Assembly (NCBI GenBank): GCA_006739055.1
Contig: AP019702.1
Span: 1,949,001-2,013,000 of the forward strand
Length of the DNA stretch: 64,000 nt
Direction of reading: 5' to 3'
From: Allostella vacuolata
GTDB lineage: Bacteria; Pseudomonadota; Alphaproteobacteria; ATCC43930; Allostellaceae
In this document: piece by piece, positions 28,824 to 37,271 of the stretch
Layout of the letters: the number at the start of each line of letters is the position of its first letter
How positions within the stretch are numbered: position 1 is the stretch's first letter
Translations under genes and position numbers: made by a program
The notes under the pieces: generated by a model
The model's input: the letters and a program-made list of their open reading frames with translations, nothing else
What the model was told of the DNA's origin: nothing
The model's database searches: none

Positions 28824-29552
28824 TCAGGCGAAATTGCCGTAGGTGGCCGGGCGATCCCGCAGCAGCGGCCCGAGCCCGTCGAGCCCGACCGGGCCGGCGA
28901 GCATGAAGCCCTCGCCGTAGGCAGCGCCGATCAGGGCCCCGTGGCAGACCGCGCGTGCCTCGACGAAGCGCAGGAAGCTGCCGTCGTTGAGGGCCGTCGC
29001 GGCGCCGTCGCCCGCCTCGAACTGGCTGGCATGGGCGCGGAGCGCATGCATCCGCTCGGCCCACACGGCGCTCACGTCGATCACGACCGACGGCGTCGCC
29101 GGATGATGCCCGCAATAGTGCAGCAGCCGCTCCACCGCGTGCGGCCGGCCGCTGCCGTGCCGCGCCAGGCGGGCGAGGAAGGCCGCGCGCTCGACCAGGC
29201 GGGCGGCCGCGGCATGGTCCGGATGTCGGTCCTGGGGATAGGGCAGCAGCAGGATCCGCGGGCGGGCGGCGCGGATCAGGGCGACGACCGGCTCCACCTG
29301 CCCGGGCGTCTCGCCGACCCGGCTGTCCGGCAGATCGAGGCAGACCCGCTGGGCGATCCCCAGGCGCCGCGCGGCCTCCGCCGCCTCGGCGCGGCGGATC
29401 TCCGGCGTGCCGCGGGTCGCCGCCTCCCCGGCAGTCAGGTCGGCGATGGCGACGCTGAGGCCCTGGCGCACCGCCAGGATCAGCGTGCCGCCGCAGGCCA
29501 GCTCGACGTCGTCGGGATGGGGGGAGACGGCCAGGATGTCGACGCGCTGCAT
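28824..29552 (-). CDS. bshB1: PIG-L family zinc deacetylase, BshB1-like
   Basis: 242 residues, the length of BshB1 (about 235). The zinc motif PHPDD (residues 11-15; ligands H12 and D15) opens the protein and DRHPDH (108-113) gives the third ligand H113. The middle (IADLTAGEAATRGTPEIRRA) and a later VVIDVSAVWAERMHALRAH region match the bacillithiol deacetylase pattern rather than LpxC or MshB. BshB1 removes the acetyl group from GlcNAc-malate. It follows the BshC-like gene by 10 nt and the BshA-like gene is next upstream. That it acts on GlcNAc-malate here is inference. Confidence 0.82.
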   Translation of the reverse strand: MQRVDILAVSPHPDDVELACGGTLILAVRQGLSVAIADLTAGEAATRGTPEIRRAEAAEAARRLGIAQRVCLDLPDSRVGETPGQVEPVVALIRAARPRILLLPYPQDRHPDHAAAARLVERAAFLARLARHGSGRPHAVERLLHYCGHHPATPSVVIDVSAVWAERMHALRAHASQFEAGDGAATALNDGSFLRFVEARAVCHGALIGAAYGEGFMLAGPVGLDGLGPLLRDRPATYGNFA

Positions 29553-29562
29553 GGGGGCGAGG

Positions 29563-30690
29563 CTACCCCGTCAGCCAGGACTGGACGAGCCCGTCCGGTC
29601 CCGGCATGGCGCCGCCCAGCGCGGCCGGGGCCAGGATCGGGATCGGCCGCATCCCCAGGGCTTCCGCCATCGCCGCATTGAGGACCAGGCAGTAGAGGGC
29701 CGAGCTGCGCCCCGCGACCAGCCCGCTGAAGCGGTCGTTGAGCAGCACCGGCAGGACCACGTCCGGGCTCCATCGTCCGGTCGCGAACAGGGCGTCCAGC
29801 GACGTCCCCCGCGGGCCGAGCGGGAAGGCGTAGCGGCGGCCGGCGCGGGTCTGCCCCACGGCCTCCCAGCCACCCCCCGCCCGGCGGCGATGGAGGCGGA
29901 TGCGCTCGCCGTCGACCGGGCAGCAATGGAAGAGCGGCAGGTAGCCTTCCGCCAGCGGCGCGACGGCGGGATCGATGCCGCACGCGCGCAGTGCCGCGAC
30001 CCGGGCGTTGAAGCACGCCACGAACGCATCGAGCCCTTCCATCAGCCGGGACAGGGGGCCGGCCAGCAGGCCGTCCCGGGCCAGTGCCGAGACCAGGACC
30101 GTCGCCGGGCGGCGGCCCAGGCTCTGCTCCAGCAGGAACCCGCCGAGCGCCTCCGCGTAGCCGACCAGCGGCATCGGCCGTGCGGGCGCGAGCAGCGGTC
30201 GCAGCACGTCCAGCCGCGCCAGGCACGCCGCGCGATCGCCCGGCATCTGCCGCAGGTACGCCTCCAGGGTGGCCGCGACCCGCGCCGCCTGGGCGGGATC
30301 GACCGTGACATGGCGGAACTCCATGGCCTCGGTGCCGGGCGGCGCAACTTTCAACGGGCGTTGCCGGCCGGAAGTGTCCTGCCAGCCGATCCGGGTCGCG
30401 GCCCGGCCGGACGCGGCCCGATCGGTGTCGATCACGACGAAGACGGCAGTGACGGCAGCCGGCGCGGCGCGGCGCAGCGCCTCCAGCGCCGCCAGCTTGG
30501 CGACGACCGAACGCCGCTGGTCGACCGCCGGCTGCTGGTGGACATAGACGGGGCAGGGGGCGTCGCGGCCGCGCAAGTCCGCCGGGGCGGCCAGCGCGGC
30601 CAGGAACTGGCCGGGGTCGGCGAATACCCCCGATGCGCGCAGCCAGTCGCGCCCGCCCGGGCTGGCGAGCAGGTCGCGCAGGCCCCTCAC
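29563..30690 (-). CDS. Divergent BshC-like protein (possible amino-acid-adding enzyme)
   Basis: 375 residues, GTG start at 30690 in a GTGA overlap with the glycosyltransferase stop. Recalled against B. subtilis BshC, a 'QQ' pair and a downstream Lys (VYVHQQPAVDQRRSVVAKL, residues 48-66) fall where BshC has its GGQQ.GL loop and HK. A strand ending IDTD (87-90) sits near BshC's GEDHD. Near the C-terminus PVLLNDRFSGLVAGRSSALY and MRPIPILAP parallel BshC's 'RPLMQ..LIPTLAFIAGPGE' and 'PPVMPR' regions. It lacks the coiled-coil tail of BshC (about 540 residues). The identification depends strongly on the flanking bshA- and bshB1-like genes and is an inference. Confidence 0.55.
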   Translation of the reverse strand: MRGLRDLLASPGGRDWLRASGVFADPGQFLAALAAPADLRGRDAPCPVYVHQQPAVDQRRSVVAKLAALEALRRAAPAAVTAVFVVIDTDRAASGRAATRIGWQDTSGRQRPLKVAPPGTEAMEFRHVTVDPAQAARVAATLEAYLRQMPGDRAACLARLDVLRPLLAPARPMPLVGYAEALGGFLLEQSLGRRPATVLVSALARDGLLAGPLSRLMEGLDAFVACFNARVAALRACGIDPAVAPLAEGYLPLFHCCPVDGERIRLHRRRAGGGWEAVGQTRAGRRYAFPLGPRGTSLDALFATGRWSPDVVLPVLLNDRFSGLVAGRSSALYCLVLNAAMAEALGMRPIPILAPAALGGAMPGPDGLVQSWLTG

Positions 30691-31835
30691 GGGGTGTCCA
30701 TCAAGCAGGCGGCAGCGGACGCGCGCCGTTCCAGCGCCAGGCGGTAGAGGCTCTCGTAGCCGGCAACCGCGGCAGCTTCGCTGAACCGGCCGGCACGCCG
30801 GCGCGCGGCCGCGGCCATCCGGCGGCGGCGCAGCGGGGCGCGCAGCAGGGCCAGGATCTTGGCAGCCGCATCGGCGCTGCGGCCGGGATGGAACAGCAGG
30901 CCGCCCTCCCCGACCACCTCCGGCAGCCCGCCCAAGCGCGGGCCGACCACCGGCACGCCGGCCGCCATCGCCTCCAGGGCGGCGAGGCTGAAGCTTTCGG
31001 CCCGGCTCGCCAGCAGCAGCAGGTCGGCGCCGGCCAGCAGTTCCGGGACATCCTCGCGGAAGCCGAGGAAGCGCACGTCGCCGCCATGGCCCCGCAGCAG
31101 GCGGCGCAACGCGCGCCGGTCCGGCCCGTCCCCGGCGAGATCGAGCCGGCAGCGCATGCGCCGGCGGACGGCGAGGAAGATGCGCGCGACGGCGCGCCCA
31201 TCCTTGACCGCCCGGAAGCTGGAGACGTGCAGGAGCACCGGCGGCCCGGGCCGCCGGTACGGTGGCGGGGCAGGCGGGGCGCCGGACACGAAGTTCGGAA
31301 CGATGCAGGCCGGGCGGGGGAGGTCGAGGGTGGCCTGCAGCAGCCGGCCATAGGCGGCCGACACGGTCGAGACCGCGTCGGCCGTCCCCAGCGCCTGGTT
31401 CAGCCCGCGGCGCAGGATCGGGTCCCGCGCCGCCGCGGTGAGGTCGCTGCCATGCAGCGTGCCGACGATCGCCGGACCGCTGGTGCCGAGGGTCGCCCGC
31501 ACCGTTGCGGCCACCGCCGCGAAGGGCAGGCCGTAGTGGAAATGCAGCAGCGCGATGCGCTCGCCGAGGCAGATCGCGGCCACCTCCCGGGCGATGCGCT
31601 CGACCACCGCGCGCTCCCAGCCGGCATGCAGCGGCCGGGCATCGGGCCGGGCGTCGTTCAGGACGAGGCCGCGCAGGCCGCGCGGCAGGGTCCAGCGCGG
31701 CCGGCCGAGCGTCACCAGCACCACCCGATGGCCGGCCCGGCCCAGCGCCGCCACCAGGTCGATCGCCGCGCGGGTGCTGCCGCCCCCGCCGCCATGGCTG
31801 AGCACGGCGATGCGCAGGCCGGTCGGCCGGTTCAT
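30687..31835 (-). CDS. bshA: GT4 glycosyltransferase, BshA-like
   Basis: 382 residues, the length of BshA (about 377). Motifs follow BshA closely: an N-terminal Gly-rich loop (GGGGGSTRA, 15-23), HFHYGLPFA (98-106), TLHGSDLT (126-133), HVSSFRAVK (203-211), AGDGPD (234-239) and the GT4 E-x7-E pair E280/E288 in ESFSLAALEAM. BshA joins UDP-GlcNAc to L-malate. General GT4 enzymes share only part of this set. It starts 17 nt after the serine hydrolase stop and ends in a GTGA overlap with the BshC-like gene. The acceptor here is not proven. Confidence 0.78.
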   Translation of the reverse strand: MNRPTGLRIAVLSHGGGGGSTRAAIDLVAALGRAGHRVVLVTLGRPRWTLPRGLRGLVLNDARPDARPLHAGWERAVVERIAREVAAICLGERIALLHFHYGLPFAAVAATVRATLGTSGPAIVGTLHGSDLTAAARDPILRRGLNQALGTADAVSTVSAAYGRLLQATLDLPRPACIVPNFVSGAPPAPPPYRRPGPPVLLHVSSFRAVKDGRAVARIFLAVRRRMRCRLDLAGDGPDRRALRRLLRGHGGDVRFLGFREDVPELLAGADLLLLASRAESFSLAALEAMAAGVPVVGPRLGGLPEVVGEGGLLFHPGRSADAAAKILALLRAPLRRRRMAAAARRRAGRFSEAAAVAGYESLYRLALERRASAAACLMDTP

Positions 31836-31852
31836 GCGCGTCCTCGGGGTCG

Positions 31853-33460
31853 CTACGGGGTTCGCCGGAAGGTCCCCAGCCCGGAGGCGTTCCAGAACTC
31901 GACCACCGCCGTCTCCATGGCCCCGGCCGGGCCTCGGCCGAAATCGACGATCGAGCGCGTCCCCTCGGGCGCGTTCTCGTTGAGCAGCGGGAAGACGAAG
32001 CGGTCGCCGTCCCAGTGCCGCAGGCGGTAGGTGGCCGCCGCCGGCCCGATCGTCAGCGTCAGGGCGGCGTCCCGGGCGTCGATCGTCAGGGGCCCGAAAT
32101 AGTCGCTGGCGTAGCGGCCGGCATAGGCCGCGAGCGGCTGGGCCGGGCGCGGCGCCGTCGGCGGCGCCTTGCCGGCCAGTTCGCCGACCGGGGCCAGCAT
32201 GGGCGCCATCATGCGGCCATAGGCGTCCTGCCAGTCGCGGGTGACCTGGCCGTACTGGACCAGCTCGGCGAAGCTCATCGCCAGCCCTTCGACCGCGCCG
32301 GTCGGGCTGCCGTTGCTCAGGACGACGATGCCCGTCCGGGCGGACGGGATCATGATGTAGGTGGTGCCCGTGCCGAGATAGAAGGCGCCGGAGTGGCTGA
32401 GCGTCGTCCGGCCGGACGCGCCGCTGCCGACATTGAAGCCGAACCCGGCCAGCCCCGGCCGCGCGGTGGCGGCATGGGTCTGGCCCGGGACCATCTGGGC
32501 GGTGACGGCCGGCAGCAGGGCTGCCGGCTCGACCACCGTGCGGCCGTCGAAGCGACCATTGTCCAGGACCATCGCCATCCACCGCGCCATGTCGTTGGCC
32601 GACGCGCTGACCCCGCCCGCCGCCGCCTGCACGTCCGGCATGCGCTGGCGCAGCGGCTGGAAGCGGCCGTCGATCTTCATGTGCCCGGGTGCCCGGTTGG
32701 GACGGGCCTGGAAGTCGGCGAAGCGCATGCTGGCGGTCGTCATGCCGAGTGGGCGGAACAGCGCCTCGTCGGCCAGGCTCTCCCAGTCCGTGCCGGATGC
32801 GGCCGCGACCGCCTCCGCCGCCAGGGTCGGGCCCATGTTGGTGTAGAAGTGGCTGGTGCGGAACGGCGCCAGCGGGTGGAAGCGCAGGCGCTCCAGCACC
32901 GTGCGCCGGTCGAAGCCCAGTTCTTCCAGGTCGTCGCCGGCATGGTCGGCCAGGCCGGAGCGGTGGGCCATCAGGTCGCCGACCGTGACCCGGGCCGTGA
33001 CCCAGGGGTCCGACAGGGCGAACCAGGGCAGGTGCCGGGCGACCGGCGTATCCCAGGCGACGATGCCGCGGCCGACCTGCCGGGCGATGATCGTGCCGGT
33101 GATCGACTTGGACAGCGAGGCGACCTGGAACACGGTGTCGCCGTCGACCGCCGCCGGCTCGCCGACCCGGCGCACGCCGAAGCCCCGGGCGTAGACGGTC
33201 CTGCCATGGGCGCTGACCGCGACGGCCAGGCCCGGCAGGCCGCTTGTCTCCATCACCTGGCGCGCCATGCCGTCGAGGGCCGCCACCGCCCGCTCGATCT
33301 GTCCGTCCGGGATCGCGGTCGCCGCCATCTCCGGCGGGGACACGGCCGGGTCGAGGGCGATCGAAGGGGACTGGGCCAGGATGGGTGTGGCGGAGGCGGC
33401 TAGGCCGACCGCCGCGGCGGCAAGCCGACGGGCGACTCTGGGCAGGCGGCGAGGCGGCAT
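31853..33460 (-). CDS. Serine hydrolase, beta-lactamase/class C family, exported
   Basis: 535 residues. A signal peptide ends near residue 29-30 (ATPILAQ). The beta-lactamase-family nucleophile motif SLSK is at 115-118 (S115, K118), the Tyr-x-Asn motif at 206-208 (FYTNMG), and a third element (HSGAFYLGTG) lies near 370. A C-terminal extension of about 130 residues is predicted beta-rich (AAYAGRYASDYFGPLTI). It may be a D,D-peptidase, esterase or peptide hydrolase. It lies in the same minus-strand run as the bsh-like genes, 18 nt upstream of the glycosyltransferase; a link to that pathway is not established. Confidence 0.85.
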   Translation of the reverse strand: MPPRRLPRVARRLAAAAVGLAASATPILAQSPSIALDPAVSPPEMAATAIPDGQIERAVAALDGMARQVMETSGLPGLAVAVSAHGRTVYARGFGVRRVGEPAAVDGDTVFQVASLSKSITGTIIARQVGRGIVAWDTPVARHLPWFALSDPWVTARVTVGDLMAHRSGLADHAGDDLEELGFDRRTVLERLRFHPLAPFRTSHFYTNMGPTLAAEAVAAASGTDWESLADEALFRPLGMTTASMRFADFQARPNRAPGHMKIDGRFQPLRQRMPDVQAAAGGVSASANDMARWMAMVLDNGRFDGRTVVEPAALLPAVTAQMVPGQTHAATARPGLAGFGFNVGSGASGRTTLSHSGAFYLGTGTTYIMIPSARTGIVVLSNGSPTGAVEGLAMSFAELVQYGQVTRDWQDAYGRMMAPMLAPVGELAGKAPPTAPRPAQPLAAYAGRYASDYFGPLTIDARDAALTLTIGPAAATYRLRHWDGDRFVFPLLNENAPEGTRSIVDFGRGPAGAMETAVVEFWNASGLGTFRRTP

Positions 33461-33478
33461 CGTCGGTCCTTTGAAAGG

Positions 33479-34012
33479 TCAGGCGGCAGGGGAGGCGGCG
33501 GCAGCCGGGCCGGCCGCGTCGCGCAACTCGACCGGCCCGCCATGATTGACCGAGCGGCGGGCGGCCAGCAGCAGCAGCCCTGCGGCCGCGGTCGGGAAGC
33601 GGTACAGGACAATGGCCGTGGCGGACGGGCGGAAGCCGACCGTCACGAAGCCGAACCCGCCCGGCCCGATCTCCAGCGACGTCGCCACCAGGGCACCCGG
33701 CGCGTGCTGCACCGGGAAGCGCAGGTCGCCCGCCGCGATCTCCGGTTCCTCGGCGAAGAAGCGTGCCACTGCCGGGGCAGACGCATCCATGCTGGGTGCG
33801 CGCTTCAGCAGGTGCTCCAGCGCGTCGGCGATCCCGGCGGTCAGGGTGTCGCTCATGGCCACCCGCTCGATCGCCCCGCCGGCCAGGACCAGCTTCAGGA
33901 CCAGCGCGCGGGTCTGCGCATCGGCGCTGGCGCGGAACGAGACCACCTCCCGGTCCGCCGCCGTCGCCGGCATCTTCGCCGCCCGGTGCACGGGCCGCCA
34001 TCGCTTCGTCAT
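33479..34012 (-). CDS. Hypothetical protein, first gene of the bsh-like run
   Basis: 177 residues, not recognised. The first 20 residues are basic. Then comes a predicted alternating helix/strand region (FRASADAQTRALVLKLVLAGG; IADALEHLLKRAP), a beta-rich middle (LRFPVQHAPGALVATSLEIG) and an Ala-rich tail. No signal peptide or membrane span is clear; LLLLAA near 155 is short. ATG 34012 has GGGGATT upstream, and longer in-frame starts have none. It ends 18 nt before the serine hydrolase start, so it is probably co-transcribed with it. Confidence 0.5.
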   Translation of the reverse strand: MTKRWRPVHRAAKMPATAADREVVSFRASADAQTRALVLKLVLAGGAIERVAMSDTLTAGIADALEHLLKRAPSMDASAPAVARFFAEEPEIAAGDLRFPVQHAPGALVATSLEIGPGGFGFVTVGFRPSATAIVLYRFPTAAAGLLLLAARRSVNHGGPVELRDAAGPAAAASPAA

Positions 34013-34246
34013 TCCGCAATCCCCGCTCGCCTGCGCGGCCGGACGATAGGCAGCGGCGGGCCCGACGGCAACCGCCCGTCGGCCGGGCATCGGCGGTCCG
34101 GATCATCCGGACCTCCCTGGCTCCAGGGACGAGGCTGGCGTAGATTCGATCACCACGCCCGCTGGAGCACCAGTCGCGTGTGTCTTCGGCTCCTGTCATG
34201 ACACGGCAGGGGCGGGCATCCGGGGCAACCAAGAGTGCGGAATTCG

Positions 34247-35071
34247 ATGCGGTGCGGCTTCATCAACCTCGACCGGGCGCTCGAGCGACGTGCCCGCCTC
34301 GAGGAGAGCTTCCGCCGGTACGGCAAGGCCGGCTGGACGCTCGGCCGGTTCCCGGCCCTTTCGGCCGGGCATGTCGAGGACGCCGGCGTCGCAGGTCGCC
34401 TCCGCCCGGCGGAGAAGGCCTGCTTCCTCAGCCATCTGCATCTGCTCGAGCGCCTGTCGACGGACGATGGGCATTGCATGATCCTGGAGGACGACGCGGT
34501 CTTCGGCCCGCGATCCTGCCAGTTGATCGATGCCGCGATCACGACCATTCCCGACGGGAAATGGGACATCCTCTTCACCGATGTCTGCCTCCCGAAGGCC
34601 AAGGACATGATGAACATCTTCGCCCTGCGGCGCTCCTTGCTGTCGGGCGGGCAGACCCTCTTTCGGGTGATCGACCTGAAGGGCTGGAGCTTCGCCGGGG
34701 CCACCGCCTACGTCGTGAACGGCCGTTCCAAAAGGAAGCTGTCGGGTCTCCTCCGCCGGTTGCGGTCCTACGACTGTCCCTACGACCTGTTTCTGCGCGA
34801 TGCGACAAGAGCGTCGCTTCTGTCGGCGTACATGGTCTTTCCCTTCGCCACCTCGCTGTCGGAAGCAGCGGACCAGTCCCAGATCCAGAACGGTCTGGGG
34901 GACCCTGCCGAGATCATATGGAACACGTTTCGCAAGCTGGTCTGGATCGACCGGTCCCTGGACGACCTCGATGCCTCCCTCCGGGCAATCGAGACCATGT
35001 TCGGGGATCGGGAGTCGGCCATCCTGGGGACGCTCCTGTCGGCCATGGCATCCCCTGCCGCCACACGATAA
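34247..35071 (+). CDS. Glycosyltransferase family 25 (LPS-type)
   Basis: 274 residues. The GT25 start pattern CGFINLDRALERRARLEE is present, with SHLHLLERL and the nucleotide-sugar motif LEDDAVF (residues about 85-91), as in LpsA/Lex1 lipooligosaccharide transferases. It transfers a sugar, often galactose, in surface glycan synthesis. A GTG at 34235 is an alternative start. The region looks somewhat less GC-rich than its neighbours, as is common for surface-glycan genes. No other glycan genes are adjacent. Confidence 0.75.
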   Translation: MRCGFINLDRALERRARLEESFRRYGKAGWTLGRFPALSAGHVEDAGVAGRLRPAEKACFLSHLHLLERLSTDDGHCMILEDDAVFGPRSCQLIDAAITTIPDGKWDILFTDVCLPKAKDMMNIFALRRSLLSGGQTLFRVIDLKGWSFAGATAYVVNGRSKRKLSGLLRRLRSYDCPYDLFLRDATRASLLSAYMVFPFATSLSEAADQSQIQNGLGDPAEIIWNTFRKLVWIDRSLDDLDASLRAIETMFGDRESAILGTLLSAMASPAATR

Positions 35072-35165
35072 TCCGCAATCCACGCGGTCCCCTGGGCCAT
35101 GCATGGCTGCCATCCCGCAGCCTCGCCTTCCCAAGCCGCCCCGTCCGGGCGATGCTCGGCCGCGA

Positions 35166-36098
35166 ATGGACCACAGCCGCTCCCCCACACGCCGCTCCAA
35201 CCTGCTCCGGGCGCTCACCAATCCCTATTTCCTGCTGGCGCTGGCGGCGCTCACCTGGTCGGGCAACCATGTGGTCGGGCGGGCGATCGCCGGCCATGTC
35301 CCGCCCTTCGCCCTGTCGACCCTGCGCTGGGCGATCCCGATCCCGGTGCTGTGGGTCCTGGCCCGGGGGCATCTGGCCACCGACTGGCCGGCCATCCGCC
35401 GCGGCTGGAAGACGATGCTGGCGCTCGGCCTGGGCGGCGGGTCGTTGTTCAGCGCCATGCAGTATGTCGGGCTGCAATACACGACCGCGCTCAACGTCTC
35501 GGTGCTCAATTCGCTGGCGCCGGTGATGATCGTCGGGGCAGGGGCCGCACTCTTCCGCGAGCGGCTGTCGGCGCGGCAGCTGGCCGGCATCGGCCTGTCG
35601 CTGGCGGGCGTCCTGGTCATCGTCAGCAAGGCGGATGCCGGGGTTCTGGCCACGCTGCAGTTCGACCTGGGCGACGGCATCATCCTCTTCAACATGGCGA
35701 CCTGGGCGGTCTATTCGGCCTGCCTCCGGCTGGCGCCGCGCATCCACTGGCTCAGCTTCGCGTTCGTGCTGGCGGTCGTCTCGGCCCTCGGCACCGTGCC
35801 GGCCATGGTCTGGGAGCATGCGTCGGGCTACCGGCTCCAGGCGACCTGGGCGACGGCGCTGTCGGTGCTCTACGTGGCGATCTTCCCCAGCGTCGTCGGC
35901 TATGCGGCATGGAATCGCGGCGTCGCCATGATCGGCGCCAGCCGGGCGGGGTCGTTCCTCTACATCGTCCCGCTCTACAGCGCGGTGCTGGCCAGCACCT
36001 TCCTGGGCGAGCAGCTGATGCTGTTCCACATCGCCGGCTTCGCCGCCATCGTCGCCGGGGTGACGCTCGCCGCGCGCCGGGCAAACGGCCGAGGCTAG
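35166..36098 (+). CDS. EamA/DMT-family transporter
   Basis: 310 residues with ten hydrophobic segments in two EamA repeats. The first repeat starts FLLALAALTWSGNHVVGRAIAG, the second IILFNMATWAVYSACLRLAP. It is an inner-membrane exporter or permease of metabolites or amino acids. An alternative in-frame ATG at 35103 would add 21 residues; neither start has a clear ribosome site. It lies 95 nt after the GT25 gene and 174 nt before the amino acid importer. Confidence 0.87.
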   Translation: MDHSRSPTRRSNLLRALTNPYFLLALAALTWSGNHVVGRAIAGHVPPFALSTLRWAIPIPVLWVLARGHLATDWPAIRRGWKTMLALGLGGGSLFSAMQYVGLQYTTALNVSVLNSLAPVMIVGAGAALFRERLSARQLAGIGLSLAGVLVIVSKADAGVLATLQFDLGDGIILFNMATWAVYSACLRLAPRIHWLSFAFVLAVVSALGTVPAMVWEHASGYRLQATWATALSVLYVAIFPSVVGYAAWNRGVAMIGASRAGSFLYIVPLYSAVLASTFLGEQLMLFHIAGFAAIVAGVTLAARRANGRG

Positions 36099-36122
36099 AA
36101 AACCCCGCCTTCCACTACCCCG

Positions 36123-36150
36123 TTGACAAGGTTTCCCCCCGCCTTCAATC
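36123..36150 (+). promoter_or_regulatory. Candidate promoter for the polar amino acid importer
   Basis: TTGACA at 36123-36128 is an exact -35 match in the 174-bp gap before the binding-protein gene. The -10 region (about 36145-36151, TCAATC) is poor. The start codon is 120 nt further on. It is listed as a candidate because the -35 and the position after the preceding stop are suggestive. Confidence 0.28.
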
Positions 36151-36271
36151 CTCCGGGCGCGGAAGCCAGCCGGCAGGCGCGGCCGATCCTCGCCAGGGGA
36201 CCGGCCGGCGCGGTTCCTGCATCGGCTTCCAGGGGGCGGCGGCGACCGCCATCGGGCCAGGGGAGAGCGAC

Positions 36272-37198
36272 ATGAGCATTCGGGACGACGACAAGCCGGG
36301 CAACTCGACGGTCAGCCGGCGCGACATTTTCCAGCTCTCCGCCGGCGCGGCGGGGGTTGCGGCCGCGGCCGGGCTGGTGGGGGCGGGCGCGGTCAGCCCG
36401 CGCGCGGCCATGGCCCAGACCATGGATAACTCCAAGAGCAAGCTCTACGAGGTTCTGAAACGCGGCAAGCTGATCGTCGGCACGGGCAGCACCAACCCGC
36501 CCTGGCACTTCGAGGATCGCAGCGGCAAGCTGGTCGGCATGGACATCGACCTGGCCCGGCTGATCGCCAAGAGCCTGTTCGACGACTACGAGAAGGTCGA
36601 GTACGTCATCCAGGGCTCGGATGCGCGCATTCCCAGCCTGGTGACGAACAAGGTCGACATCGTCGTCCAGTGGATGACGGTGACCGCGGGCCGCGCCCAG
36701 CAGGTGGACTTCACGATCCCCTACTACCGCGAGGGCGTCGGCGTCATGCTGATGGCCAACGGCAAGCACAAGAAGTTCGCCGACCTGAAGGCGGGCGGCA
36801 AGGCGATCAAGATCGGCGCCATGCAGAACGTCTTCATCGAGGAGTGGGTGAAGAAGGGCCTGCCGGAGGCCACTGTCGAGCAGTTCGACAGCCCGGACTC
36901 GGTGCTCCAGGCGCTCAACGCGCGGCGCGTCGACGGCTACCTCGCCGACCAGTCGGCGATGCGCTGGCTGATGCAGCAGTTCCCCAACCGATACGTCGAT
37001 TCCGGCTACGGTTGGATGCCGAACTCCTACGCCTCGGCGGTCCGTCCCGGCGACCCGATCTGGCTCAACTGGATCAACACGGTCTACAAGGAAGCGATGA
37101 TGGGGGTCGATTTCGACTACTTCGCCGCCTCCTACAAGAAGTGGTTCGGCATCGAGCTGCCGACCCCGAAGGTCGGCTTTCCGCAGGAATTCGCCTGA
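36272..37198 (+). CDS. Polar amino acid ABC transporter substrate-binding protein, Tat signal
   Basis: 308 residues. A twin-arginine leader (VSRRDIFQLSAG, residues 14-25) is followed by a hydrophobic stretch and AMAQT cleavage site. The mature part starts LYEVLKRGKLIVGTGSTNPPWHFED and has GKLVGMDIDLARLIAKSL, the SBP_bac_3 family pattern. GGGAGAG precedes the ATG. A strong hairpin separates it from the permease genes. It serves the two permeases and ATPase downstream; the amino acid is unknown. Confidence 0.92.
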   Translation: MSIRDDDKPGNSTVSRRDIFQLSAGAAGVAAAAGLVGAGAVSPRAAMAQTMDNSKSKLYEVLKRGKLIVGTGSTNPPWHFEDRSGKLVGMDIDLARLIAKSLFDDYEKVEYVIQGSDARIPSLVTNKVDIVVQWMTVTAGRAQQVDFTIPYYREGVGVMLMANGKHKKFADLKAGGKAIKIGAMQNVFIEEWVKKGLPEATVEQFDSPDSVLQALNARRVDGYLADQSAMRWLMQQFPNRYVDSGYGWMPNSYASAVRPGDPIWLNWINTVYKEAMMGVDFDYFAASYKKWFGIELPTPKVGFPQEFA

Positions 37199-37206
37199 TC
37201 CGGCGC

Positions 37207-37232
37207 CGGCCCGCCCCCTCGGGGGCGGGCCG
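37207..37232 (+). terminator. Hairpin between binding-protein and permease genes
   Basis: A perfect 12-bp GC-only stem (37207-37218 with 37221-37232) begins 9 nt after the binding-protein stop and is followed by ATTTCCTGTTCT. In importer operons such a hairpin usually protects the binding-protein mRNA or stops part of the transcription, giving more binding protein than permease. Confidence 0.6.
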
Positions 37233-37271
37233 ATTTCCTGTTCTCCCGCGATCCCGACGGCCGATCGGCGC

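Noticed and set aside
30633-32030. A long plus-strand frame opposite the glycosyltransferase and BshC-like genes
   Set aside because: Its composition is repetitive and low in hydrophobic core residues; the minus-strand genes have conserved BshA and deacetylase motifs.
32015-33403. A plus-strand frame opposite the serine hydrolase
   Set aside because: It has no domain or ribosome site; the hydrolase shows the SLSK and YTN motifs in order.
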